Made by a program: the position numbers and the translations under genes | Part shown: piece by piece, positions 36,501 through 44,175 of the stretch | Position numbering within the stretch: position 1 is the stretch's first letter | How the letters are laid out: each line of letters starts with the position of its first letter | The notes under the pieces: generated by a model | Databases searched by the model: none | What the model was told of the DNA's origin: nothing | The model's input: only the letters and a program-made list of their open reading frames with translations | Origin: Lysobacterales bacterium | Lineage (GTDB): Bacteria > Pseudomonadota > Gammaproteobacteria > Xanthomonadales > Rhodanobacteraceae | Length of the DNA stretch: 64,000 bases | Reading direction: 5' to 3' | Assembly: GCA_002632325.1 (NCBI GenBank) | Contig: NSJK01000002.1 | Location: 186,001-250,000, forward strand

Positions 36501-39500
36501 GGGCGGTTCCGGCACCGCATCGCGCAACTGCACCGCGCGCGCGGCAAGTTCGCTCGAATCAGGCAAGGGACTGGTGTTGGTGGCCAGGCGATCCATCACC
36601 TCGCGCGCCAAGGCGGAAGTATCGCGCAGCACGGCCATGCCCTGGGCCGGGATCGGCTCCTGCGCGGCGCGCAGATGCTTGACGTAGGTTTCCAGCGGCG
36701 CAAGCACATTGCACAACTGGGATATCTGCACGGTGACCACGGCACCATGGAAGGTGTGCACCGCCCGCAACAAGGGTTCGGTCACGGCGGCAGCGTGCGG
36801 ATCGGCTTCGGCGAGGAACTCATCGATCGAGCGGACGTGACTGGCGACTTCGGTCTGCAGGATGTCGAGCAGGACCGGATCGATCGTGGGCAGCGGGCTC
36901 GGCGTGATCAGCGGCGATGTCGGCTCGCCAAACGCGCGTTCGACTTCCAACGGAGCGTGTTGCTCAATGACCGGCGCGACCGGTTTGGGCGCCGGAACGA
37001 ACCGCCGCACCGTCCGCCGCACGATCTGGCTGCCTGCGGCTGGCGCATCGGGCACCTGGGCATCTTCGCCTGCGGCCAGCCGATCGGCCGTGTCCATGAT
37101 CGCATTGACACGAAAGGCATCTACCTGCTTGCCACGCAGCGCACCAAGCAGATCCTGCACGGACGCGAGTGCGCGGTCGATGATGTCGACCACCACCGGA
37201 CCGGGCGCAATGCTGCGGTCGAGCACGCGGTTCAGCATGTTCTCGACTTTCCAACTGAATTCGCCGAGCGCCGTCGCTCCAACCAGCCGCCCCGAACCCT
37301 TGAGGGTATGGAACGAGCGCCGGATCGGCGTCAGCTGATCGAGGTTGGCGGTATCGGCCTTCCAGTGCGGAACCTGTTGCGTGAGGTTGCTGATTTCCTC
37401 GCTGACTTCCTCGAGGAAGATCTCGCGGATGTCGTCGTCGATTTCATCGCCCGCCTTGGCGGTGAATCCAACCGGCAGGTACTCGACCTTGGCCGCTACC
37501 GGCTCTTCGACTTCTTCCTCGACATCGACCCAGTTGCCGTCTTCTTCGCTGGCAGCCGGCGTCGGCGCGCTGGGCTCGGTCGGCGAAAGTTTCAGACCGG
37601 TGACATCGTGTGATTCAGGCTCGAGCGGACGCGTCTGGCCGACCACCAGATCACCCAGATCCTTGCCCGGCAGAACCTCGACGATGGGCATCGGCACGAC
37701 CGGCTGCGGTTCGGGACTCACCACGATGTGCGGCTTGGCGGCAACATCCGCGCGCGCATCGGAGCGCTCCAATGCTGCTTCCGGACGCACGAGGGTGGCT
37801 TGCGGAATCGACGCGAGATTGCTGGTTTCCGCGGCGCGCGCTTCGGCAACCGACAGCGGCCAGTAACCCAGGCCCTGCAGACTGTCGCGGGCAACGTCGA
37901 GGATCGCCTCGCGGTTGCGCCGATGTTCGCGCGTCGCTTCGAGGTAATACTCGATCGCGGTCAGCGCATCGGCCAGCTTGTCCATCTGTTCGGTGGTCGG
38001 TACCCGGCGATGGATCAGCAATTCGGTGCGCACGAAATGCACGACGGCGGTGACCAGAGCACCGGCATCGGCGAGATCGAGCATGCGCAGGGCGCCGGCG
38101 ATCTGGTCGAGCAGTTCGGGAATGCGCACGACGCGGGCGTGATCCCACGGCGATTCGACGAAGGCAATGATGTCCTGCTTGGCCTGCTGCAGATTGACGC
38201 TGGCCTCACGGATCAAGGCTTCGAGCACGCGGCGGCTTTCGGCCTTGGGCAGGGTCAGCTCACCCGCTGCTTCTTCTTCGCCCGGTGCTTCGCCGAGGCG
38301 CTCGATATGGTCATCGAGCGACGCCTCGACATACAGCAGCGCGCCCGCCACATCCAGCAAGGCGCCTTCATCGACCGCGCGCTGCCCGCGCCCCATCTGT
38401 TCAAGCACGTCGCGTTGTTCACCGACCACGCGGCGCGGCACGCCAAGACCCAACATGCCCAGCGTGTCGCCCACTCGATTGAGCATTTCGGCCTGCGCGC
38501 TCAACTCATGCGCATCGGAATTCTGGCCGCGCAGGAAAATATCGAGTGCTTCCTTGACGCGCAGCAGGTCATCCTTGATCGCACCGGCCACGGTATCGAG
38601 CAAGGCGCGGTTGCGGCCTGCCATCGAACCTTGCGCGTGTTGAAGTTCTGCCGAGGTCGGGAGCAGCGCATCGAGGTGATAGACATTGCGGATGTCGGCG
38701 ACGCGCCGGCTGGTGACCTTGGCCGCATCGGCCTGGGCGACGTAATAGAGCAGATTCTTGACCAGCTCACGCGGCGACTTGGCGGCAAACGCAGCCTCGC
38801 CTGACTCGGCAAGGCGATGGATCTCGCGGTCGACGCGACCGAGCAACAGTTTCACTGCGGCACTCGCGCCGAGCCCGCCCTCGGCGATGCATTCGGCCAT
38901 GCCCGCTGCCGCCCACCACAGGCGACGCGGCTCGACTTCATGCGACAGCTGGCGCAAGCGATCGAGCACTTCAGTCAGTCGGCGCACATGCTCGGCAGCC
39001 GATTCGTCACGAAACCACTTGAGCAATGCGGCCTGGAACGCCAGACGCAAGCGCAGCGTCTGCGCACGCAGATCCGCGGCCGCCAATGGCGCTGCCGCGC
39101 CGGCGGCACTGCCGGGCAGGGGTGCGCCCATATCGGGCGAGAACAATGCGGATTCGCTGAGAAGATTCTCGCCCAGCACCGCACGCAGGTCATTGAGCAG
39201 CGGCAGCAGGACGATCGGAATGTCCTTGTGACCGCTCTGCAGACGCTCGAGGTAATCGGGCAACTGCACCATGCCGCGCATGAGCACGGAATAGGCTTCG
39301 TCGCGCTGACGTATCGAATCCGCCAGGAGCGAATCGGCGATGCGCTCCATGTTCTCCACGACCATCGCCGCGCCGTACAACTCGACCATGCGCAAGGTGC
39401 CTTGCACCTGATGCAGGCAGTGCGCGCATTCGCGCAGCGGCTCGGCTTGTCCGGGGTCTTCGACATGGCGCTCGAGTGCTTCGCTGGCCTGCGCCAGCGT

Positions 39501-39563
39501 GGCATCGAGTGCCGGTTTGACCCAGCTCAGCGCGGTGAAGGCGCCATCGTCATAAAGTTTCAT
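33561..39563 (-). CDS. chpA: Hybrid chemosensory histidine kinase ChpA (multi-Hpt)
   Basis: A 2000-residue CheA-type kinase that drives the type IV pilus chemosensory pathway. Hpt-like modules with a candidate phospho-His are at His51 (CLHQVQG), His752 (FHTLKGSGRLVG), His936 (VHTFHGAV, degenerate) and His1248 (LHTLKGGARMAG); another helical bundle near 490-560 has no such His. Between modules are long acidic Pro/Ala/Glu linkers (~590-700, ~1050-1200). The kinase core follows: dimerisation helices, N-box around Asn1577 (MLRNALAHGIE), DDGRGMD and GRGVGMDVV, then a CheW domain, then a C-terminal receiver with Asp1928 (LLLLDIEMPRMDGY) and KPY Lys. Pseudomonas ChpA has more Hpt/Spt/Tpt modules; this one is somewhat shorter. 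Confidence 0.96.
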   Translation of the reverse strand: MKLYDDGAFTALSWVKPALDATLAQASEALERHVEDPGQAEPLRECAHCLHQVQGTLRMVELYGAAMVVENMERIADSLLADSIRQRDEAYSVLMRGMVQLPDYLERLQSGHKDIPIVLLPLLNDLRAVLGENLLSESALFSPDMGAPLPGSAAGAAAPLAAADLRAQTLRLRLAFQAALLKWFRDESAAEHVRRLTEVLDRLRQLSHEVEPRRLWWAAAGMAECIAEGGLGASAAVKLLLGRVDREIHRLAESGEAAFAAKSPRELVKNLLYYVAQADAAKVTSRRVADIRNVYHLDALLPTSAELQHAQGSMAGRNRALLDTVAGAIKDDLLRVKEALDIFLRGQNSDAHELSAQAEMLNRVGDTLGMLGLGVPRRVVGEQRDVLEQMGRGQRAVDEGALLDVAGALLYVEASLDDHIERLGEAPGEEEAAGELTLPKAESRRVLEALIREASVNLQQAKQDIIAFVESPWDHARVVRIPELLDQIAGALRMLDLADAGALVTAVVHFVRTELLIHRRVPTTEQMDKLADALTAIEYYLEATREHRRNREAILDVARDSLQGLGYWPLSVAEARAAETSNLASIPQATLVRPEAALERSDARADVAAKPHIVVSPEPQPVVPMPIVEVLPGKDLGDLVVGQTRPLEPESHDVTGLKLSPTEPSAPTPAASEEDGNWVDVEEEVEEPVAAKVEYLPVGFTAKAGDEIDDDIREIFLEEVSEEISNLTQQVPHWKADTANLDQLTPIRRSFHTLKGSGRLVGATALGEFSWKVENMLNRVLDRSIAPGPVVVDIIDRALASVQDLLGALRGKQVDAFRVNAIMDTADRLAAGEDAQVPDAPAAGSQIVRRTVRRFVPAPKPVAPVIEQHAPLEVERAFGEPTSPLITPSPLPTIDPVLLDILQTEVASHVRSIDEFLAEADPHAAAVTEPLLRAVHTFHGAVVTVQISQLCNVLAPLETYVKHLRAAQEPIPAQGMAVLRDTSALAREVMDRLATNTSPLPDSSELAARAVQLRDAVPEPPVSMPWYTDGSELALTDEVTTPESVPAAEPEAEPEAAPATSSELSFGELDEITNQAVAAFTAEAAETHSAPAAEAVEFEFEEPAAAHEEITLDSTAEAIGHEEVVEVEPQHEPVESDLPAAALLDQPTPVAPAEVALPSVAAAPVAKPAPEVAVAPAETSLGGVAAVPLMDDPQPDGALVLGDIDDDLLDVFVAEGTDILDHSDGVVAQFRSRPQDPELIAALQRDLHTLKGGARMAGLAPVGDLSHAMESLVDAMGDGRVPIDRTSVETLERCFDRLHVMVKRVSQRNAIAMPSNAIERLYALVPGMGRPAAAAAPQAPAAEVRPAAPAPAPVAAPAPAAPARPSARHLTAMDRDEVAHAPQEMIRVRSDLLDALVNNAGEVSIYRSRLEQQVVSFRANIVELDQTVTRLREQLRKLEIETEAQIIARYQREQHDADTTFDPLELDRFSQLQQLSRALSESVSDLVSIQNLLDEQTRQSETLLLQQSRVSSELQEGLMRTRMVPFESMVPNLRRTLRQAAQELGKRAQLTVEGAHGEMDRNLLERMKAPFEHMLRNALAHGIEAPGDRETNGKPAEGTVNIAVNREATEVVLRISDDGRGMDREAIRRKAIERGLLGPDVQLSDRDLYGFILETGFSTAEHVTQLAGRGVGMDVVNNEIKQLGGSLAIDSTRGKGSQFTIRLPFTLAVTQAILIKLGEHQYAIPMSSVQGVARIAQDDLERRLAAGDAKHMYAGEEFAIYELSHLLGLPRVHVASEEMQVPLLMTRTGDQRAAIRIDGVVGSREIVVKSVGPQLSSIPGIFGATIMGDGSVVMILDLAPLVRRLAALRARIEEGAVEELPEFMAPAAPQAEEVRANPLVMVVDDSITMRKVTTRVLERADYEVATAKDGLDAVEKLQDMTPDLLLLDIEMPRMDGYELATYMRNDARLRKIPIIMITSRTGEKHRQRALELGVERYLGKPYQEDDLLRNVQEVLKRERA

Positions 39564-39663
39564 GCGATCAACCTCGACGGCAACGCCATCGGCGATGTCG
39601 GCACGCCTTCCCGGCGTGCAGTGGTGGTGCAGAGGGGCGCAAGTCGCCTGCTCATCTCGTGAT

Positions 39664-41700
39664 TCAACCCGGCAGCTTGAAGTCGGCGACCGAGCGACGC
39701 AGGTTTGCTGCGAGCTGGGCCAGGTTACCGATCGATTCGGCCGTCTGACTGGCGCCGACCGATGTCTGCGAGGTGATCTCCTGAATGACGTTCATCGTCG
39801 AAGAAATATTGGTCGCCGCGGCCGACTGCTGGCGCGCCGAAGTGGAAATACCCTGAATCAGTGACGCGAGGTTGTTGGACACGTTTTCGATCTCGCCCAG
39901 TGCCTGACCGGCGTCCTCGGCACGACGTGCACCCGACACCACTTCGGAGGTGGTCTGTTCCATCGAGCTCACTGCCTCGTTGGTATCGGACTGAATCGTC
40001 TGCACCAGAGTTTCGATTCGCTTGGTCGCGCCCGATGCACGTTCGGCCAGTCGCTGCACTTCGTCGGCGACCACCGCGAAGCCGCGGCCCGCCTCGCCCG
40101 CCGATGCCGCCTGAATCGCGGCGTTGAGCGCGAGGATGTTGGTCTGTTCGGACAGGTCGTTGATGAGTTCGACGATCGCGCCGATTTCCTGCGAAGACTC
40201 ACCCAGTCGCTTGATGCGCTTGGAGGTTTCCTGGATCTGATCGCGGATCGAATCCATGCCTTCAATGGTCTGGCGCACGACCTGTGCGCCGTTGGCGGCG
40301 ATCTGCACCGAGCGTTGCGCCACGTCGGCGCTTTCCGCGGAGCTCTTGGACACGTTGTCGATCGATCGCGCCATCTCGTTGATGGCGACCGATGCCGAGC
40401 TGATCTGGCGCGCCTGATGTTGCGCGGCGTCGGCCAGGCCCATTGCGGTCGACTGGGTTTCCTGCGCCGCGGTCGATACCTGCACCGCGGTCTCGTTGAT
40501 CGTCGTCACCAGGCTGCGCAAGGCTTCGACCGCGAAGTTGACCGAGTCGGCGATCGCGCCGGTGATGTCCTCGGTCACTGTCGCCTTCACGGTGAGGTCG
40601 CCCTCCGCAAGCGATCCCATTTCGTCAAGCAAGCGCAAAATCGCGTCCTGATTGCGCTGGTTGAGTTCGTTGGTTGCCTGCAAGCGGCGGCGCTGCTCGC
40701 GGAACAGATTCATGCCGAGGAACAGCAGCAGCAGCATCGCACCGCCCGCTGCCGCCGCACCGATGATCGGGTTGGCGAGCGGACGCTTGCTGGACAGGCC
40801 ATCGACGAGGCCGGCGACGCGCGCCGCCCTGAGCAGCACGTCCTGTGAATCCAGCGAAGCCTTGTCGGCGGAATCCTTGGCCGATTGCAGACTGGTGGCG
40901 GCATTGAGAATGGTGGTGAGCGGATCGTTGACCGCGGTCCATTGCTGGCCGACGTCCTCGACGATCTGCTTGGCGGCCGCGTTCTCGAGCGGCTTGATGT
41001 TGAGTTCCGGAGCGCCGCTGATGAGGCCGGTGACCACCGCCTGATACAGGCGCGAGTCACGCTGCAGGCCGTCAGCCGAGGACTGGGTATCAGTGCCGCC
41101 AGCAAGAATCTTGGTGACGCGACCACCCATGCGGTCGGCCAGCTGCATCTGGCGCGAGGCGACATACACCTGCAGGCCACTGGCGTTCTTGTCGGTGAGG
41201 ATGTTGACGACCTCGCTCATGCGCGAGTTGAGGCCCGAGAGCTTGTCGCCGAAGTCCTTGGCGCTGGTGTTGGCGCCGAGAATCACGTTCTTGTTGTCGA
41301 GAATGTTCTTGGCATCGGTACGCAGCATGCCCCAGGCCTTGGTCAGGTCGGCCAGGGTGGGCGCCACACTGGCTTCGCCGGTGTAGCTGGGCATTCCGGT
41401 TCCCTTCTCATCGCCCTTGTTGAGCGCATTGACGTACTTGTCGATGTTGCCGCTGGTGACTTCCAGCTCCTGGAACGCATTCTCGTTGCCGCCTGCCGCT
41501 TCGGCTGCGAACTTGGCCAACTGCTGCGACGACACCTGGATCTGCGTGGTGAAATTGATCGCCTGCCGATCCTGCGCGTTCTTGAGGTAAAGGAACGCGA
41601 ATTCGGCAATCGCCACCAGGAACAAGAAACCGAGCAGGAAGAACAGGATGGTGTTGGCGCGGCCGCGCTCACTACCCGTTCCACTCATCGTTGTACTCAC
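39664..41700 (-). CDS. pilJ: Type IV pilus methyl-accepting chemoreceptor PilJ
   Basis: A 678-residue receptor. A cytoplasmic N-terminus is followed by TM1 (ILFFLLGFLFLVAIAEFAFLYL, ~18-39), a periplasmic region with two PilJ_N helical bundles (~40-305), TM2 (IIGAAAAGGAMLLLLFLGMNLF, ~310-331), a HAMP-like stretch and the long coiled-coil signalling domain with its hairpin tip (LINDLSEQTNILALNAAIQAASAGEAGRGFAVVADEVQRLAERAS). PilJ senses pilus or surface-related cues and controls ChpA. The start is GTG at 41700 with a good AGGGGG ribosome site; an in-frame ATG at 41688 is the alternative. Confidence 0.96.
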   Translation of the reverse strand: MSTTMSGTGSERGRANTILFFLLGFLFLVAIAEFAFLYLKNAQDRQAINFTTQIQVSSQQLAKFAAEAAGGNENAFQELEVTSGNIDKYVNALNKGDEKGTGMPSYTGEASVAPTLADLTKAWGMLRTDAKNILDNKNVILGANTSAKDFGDKLSGLNSRMSEVVNILTDKNASGLQVYVASRQMQLADRMGGRVTKILAGGTDTQSSADGLQRDSRLYQAVVTGLISGAPELNIKPLENAAAKQIVEDVGQQWTAVNDPLTTILNAATSLQSAKDSADKASLDSQDVLLRAARVAGLVDGLSSKRPLANPIIGAAAAGGAMLLLLFLGMNLFREQRRRLQATNELNQRNQDAILRLLDEMGSLAEGDLTVKATVTEDITGAIADSVNFAVEALRSLVTTINETAVQVSTAAQETQSTAMGLADAAQHQARQISSASVAINEMARSIDNVSKSSAESADVAQRSVQIAANGAQVVRQTIEGMDSIRDQIQETSKRIKRLGESSQEIGAIVELINDLSEQTNILALNAAIQAASAGEAGRGFAVVADEVQRLAERASGATKRIETLVQTIQSDTNEAVSSMEQTTSEVVSGARRAEDAGQALGEIENVSNNLASLIQGISTSARQQSAAATNISSTMNVIQEITSQTSVGASQTAESIGNLAQLAANLRRSVADFKLPG

Positions 41701-41752
41701 ATGTCACCCCCTGTTGCGTCATGCCGCGGCTCTGCAGCGCCTGATGGAACGC

Positions 41753-42301
41753 TCATGCCGCCGCCTGCTGAAATTGGGCGCTTCGCACCAGCGCCGCCAT
41801 GCTGAACAAACCCCATTGGACATCACCCAATTGCACGCTTTCGCCAACATACGGCGCGTAGCGGTCATCACTTTCGCCGCTGGCCTCGACCAGCTGGTTT
41901 TCACCGAAACTGCGCTGGCCGAGCACCTCGTCGACGAGCAGGCCGATGCTGCCGCCAACCTGACGCACGATCAGGATGCGCGTGCTGTCGCTGGACGGGC
42001 TGCGGCCACCGAGGATGAAATCGCGCAGATCGACGACCGGTACCAGATTGCCGCGCACATTGGCGATGCCGAGCAGCCAGGACTTGGCACCCGGCACGCC
42101 CGTCAGCGGCGTCAGAGTGAGAATTTCGTTGACTTCGCCGATCGGGCTGACGAAGTGGCGATCGCCGATTCGATAACCGATGCCACGCCACAGGCCCGCC
42201 GCCTCGACTTGCTCGGGCGCGCCGGCCACATGGGCAAGGCTGCGCGCCTCGTAGGCAGCGAGGATTTCATAAGGTGTCGCAAAGACATCAGGCCGGCTCA
42301 T
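41753..42301 (-). CDS. pilI: Type IV pilus CheW-like coupling protein PilI
   Basis: A 182-residue CheW adaptor linking the PilJ receptor to the ChpA kinase. The CheW fold is complete: GIGYRIGDRHFVSPIGEVNEILTLTPLTGVPGAKSWLLGIANVRGNLVPVVDL contains the conserved G-N-x-RG receptor-binding motif, and ILIVRQVGGSIGLLVDEVLGQ is the second half. The ATG at 42301 is chosen over an upstream in-frame codon because the PilI N-terminus (PYEILAAYEARSLAH) begins just after it. pilI follows pilG directly; the 133-bp gap between them is too short for pilH. Confidence 0.94.
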   Translation of the reverse strand: MSRPDVFATPYEILAAYEARSLAHVAGAPEQVEAAGLWRGIGYRIGDRHFVSPIGEVNEILTLTPLTGVPGAKSWLLGIANVRGNLVPVVDLRDFILGGRSPSSDSTRILIVRQVGGSIGLLVDEVLGQRSFGENQLVEASGESDDRYAPYVGESVQLGDVQWGLFSMAALVRSAQFQQAAA

Positions 42302-42434
42302 GGTGACCCCGCGCCTTGCTGCGCGCAGACACTGCGGCACGCGCGCTTCGCTGCGCGATCACCGCATCTTCACCCGCTTCCCGTTTCCACATGTTCGCCA
42401 CCTGTCTCCCCCCTTTGTTCGACTGGCAACTCGA

Positions 42435-42833
42435 TCAGGCACGCTCGACGTAGCGCCGGATCGCGCCGAGCAGTTCCTCTCTCGTGAATGGCTTGGTCAG
42501 ATACTGTTCCGAACCGACGATGCGCCCGCGTGCCTTGTCGAAGAGTCCGTCCTTCGAAGACAGCATGATCACCGGCGTGTTCTTGAACATCTGGTTGTTC
42601 TTGATCAGGGCGCAGGTCTGATAGCCATCCAGTCGCGGCATCATGATGTCGACAAAGATGATCTGCGGCTGCTGATCGGAAATCTTGGCCAGCGCCTCGA
42701 ACCCGTCGACGGCCGTGACGACGTCACAGCCCTCCTTGCGCAGCAAGGTTTCGGCCGTGCGGCGGATGGTCTTCGAATCGTCGATGACCATGACCTTGAT
42801 GCCGGCCAGTCCCCCGTCTTTAGTGTCGTCCAC
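42435..42833 (-). CDS. pilG: Type IV pilus response regulator PilG
   Basis: A 132-residue single-domain receiver phosphorylated by ChpA that promotes pilus extension. KVMVIDDSKTIRRTAETLLRKEGCDV, IIFVDIMMPRLDGYQTCALIKNN, TPVIMLSSKDGLFDKARGRIVGSEQYLTKPF is close to Pseudomonas PilG, including the phospho-acceptor Asp in FVDIMMP and the switch Ser/Lys. I choose the GTG at 42833 because it follows a G-rich ribosome site and gives the family length; ATG codons at 42920, 42914 and 42896 lie in the same frame. It is the first gene of the Pil-Chp operon and diverges from gshB. Confidence 0.92.
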   Translation of the reverse strand: MDDTKDGGLAGIKVMVIDDSKTIRRTAETLLRKEGCDVVTAVDGFEALAKISDQQPQIIFVDIMMPRLDGYQTCALIKNNQMFKNTPVIMLSSKDGLFDKARGRIVGSEQYLTKPFTREELLGAIRRYVERA

Positions 42834-42971
42834 CTGCCCCCCTGTACGCCCGACGCTCGTCTGAATCGAATCGGGCGCGATGTTTGCGCGTCCCATTCGA
42901 CATGCAATTGACATGCCCACACCGACGCGCCTTCAAATGGCGGCGTGCCGCTGCCCAATCTTGGTTGTGCC

Positions 42972-43001
42972 GTTATCCACCATGCTCGGCGAAGCTGTCA
43001 A
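42972..43001 (-). promoter_or_regulatory. Putative sigma-70 promoter of the Pil-Chp operon
   Basis: On the minus strand a perfect -35 box TTGACA (43001-42996) is followed by an 18-bp spacer and GATAAC (42977-42972; four of six -10 positions). Transcription would start near 42965, giving a leader of ~130 nt before the GTG of pilG. Confidence 0.6.
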
Positions 43002-43004
43002 GTT

Positions 43005-43033
43005 ATTGCGCTAAGTGTCCGATATAGCGCAAT
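43005..43033. promoter_or_regulatory. Perfect palindrome, candidate regulator-binding site
   Basis: ATTGCGCTA and its exact complement TAGCGCAAT form 9-bp arms separated by 11 bp (AGTGTCCGATA). The centre is about 54 bp upstream of the predicted pilG transcription start, directly behind the -35 box, where activators often bind. It could also act on gshB. No regulator gene is adjacent. Confidence 0.5.
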
Positions 43034-43221
43034 TTGAGTGCCAATGTCGGCCCCGCCATGCGCGCAGCCTAGTCTGCCCCGGCGGCCGCGATTGCGACAC
43101 CGCTCGCGGTTTGCGCCCGGCCATCTGGCGCACGGACCGACGCATTGTGACGCAGCGCCGCACATCCACTGCACAGGTCATGCCGGCTATGCTTCGGCGG
43201 TATTCAGACCCGGATGGCCCG

Positions 43222-44175
43222 ATGACCCGCTCGCTTGCCGTACTGATGGATCCGATCGAGGCGATCCATCCCGCCAAGGACACCACCCTGGCGCTGCTGC
43301 TGGAAGCCCAGCGGCGCGGCTATGCCCTGTTGTATGCGACCCAGGACGCGCTGGCGATTCGCGACGGCGTGGCCTGGGGTCGACTGGCCGCACTCGAGGT
43401 GCGCGACGATGCGCACGACTGGTTCTCGCTGGCTCCCGCCCAATGGCGGCCGCTGGCCGGAATCGAGGTGTTCCTGGCCCGCAAGGATCCGCCGGTCGAC
43501 GCCCAGTTCCTCTACGACACCATGGTGCTCGAACTGGCACAGGCAGCGGGCGTGCAGGTGGTGAACGACCCGCGTGGCCTGCGCGATGCCAATGAGAAAC
43601 TGTTCGCGCTGCGCTTTCCCCAGTGCTGTGCGCCGACTCTGGTTGCGCGCGAAGCGGCTGAACTCAAGCGTTTCGTGGCCGAGCAGGGCGAAGTCGTGCT
43701 CAAGCCACTGGATGGCATGGGCGGGCGCAGCATCTTCCGCTCTCGCCACGGCGATCCCAATCTCAACGTGATTCTCGAAACCCTGACCAGCAATGGCCAT
43801 GCCTTTGCGATCGCGCAGAAATTCATTCCCGAGATCAGCGCGGGCGACAAGCGCATCCTCATGATCGACGGCGAACCTGTACCCTGGGCCTTGGCCCGCA
43901 TCCCGCAGGGTGACGAATTCCGCGGCAATCTGGCTGCCGGCGGCAAGGGCGTGGGCGTGCCGCTGTCCGAGCGCGATCGCTGGATCGCCGCTCAGGTCGG
44001 TCCGGAATTGGTTCGCCGCGGTCTGCGCTTCGTCGGGCTCGACGTGATCGGAGATTGGCTCACCGAGGTCAACGTCACCTCGCCGACCTGCGCCCGCGAA
44101 CTGGATGCGCAATTCGGCATCAACATCGCCGGGCTGCTGTTCGATCGACTCGCGGCCGGAGCGACCCGGCGATGA
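43222..44175 (+). CDS. gshB: Glutathione synthetase
   Basis: A 317-residue ATP-grasp enzyme that joins gamma-glutamylcysteine and glycine to make glutathione in the cytoplasm. Visible are the N-terminal MDPIEAIHPAKDTTLALLLEA typical of GshB, DPPVDAQFLYDTM, VNDPRGLRDANEKLFALRFPQ, the ATP-binding loop VLKPLDGMGGRSIFR, and the metal/substrate strands GDKRILMIDGEPVPWALARIPQ, GVDVIG-like LDVIGDWLTEVNVTSPT. The ATG at 43222 aligns with the family start; the long upstream open frame is non-coding. Linkage of gshB to pilG and tonB is typical of this bacterial group. The stop overlaps the next start (ATGA). Confidence 0.96.
   Translation: MTRSLAVLMDPIEAIHPAKDTTLALLLEAQRRGYALLYATQDALAIRDGVAWGRLAALEVRDDAHDWFSLAPAQWRPLAGIEVFLARKDPPVDAQFLYDTMVLELAQAAGVQVVNDPRGLRDANEKLFALRFPQCCAPTLVAREAAELKRFVAEQGEVVLKPLDGMGGRSIFRSRHGDPNLNVILETLTSNGHAFAIAQKFIPEISAGDKRILMIDGEPVPWALARIPQGDEFRGNLAAGGKGVGVPLSERDRWIAAQVGPELVRRGLRFVGLDVIGDWLTEVNVTSPTCARELDAQFGINIAGLLFDRLAAGATRR

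Larger units (their letters stand above)
42834..43221. other. 388-bp divergent control region pilG / gshB
   Basis: No gene is supported here. The middle (about 42960-43040) is AT-rich for this genome and holds a leftward sigma-70-like promoter and a perfect palindrome, listed separately. The part near gshB (43040-43221) is GC-rich and contains no obvious second promoter. The open frame that runs through it to gshB lacks any sign of a start or a conserved extension. Confidence 0.7.

Noticed and set aside
34311-37613. A 1100-residue open frame antisense to chpA
   Set aside because: It has no recognisable motif and the opposite strand encodes a clear ChpA; long antisense frames are expected at this GC content and codon bias.
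43015-43221. N-terminal extension of gshB
   Set aside because: The open frame covers the palindrome and is not like GshB; the family start is at 43222.
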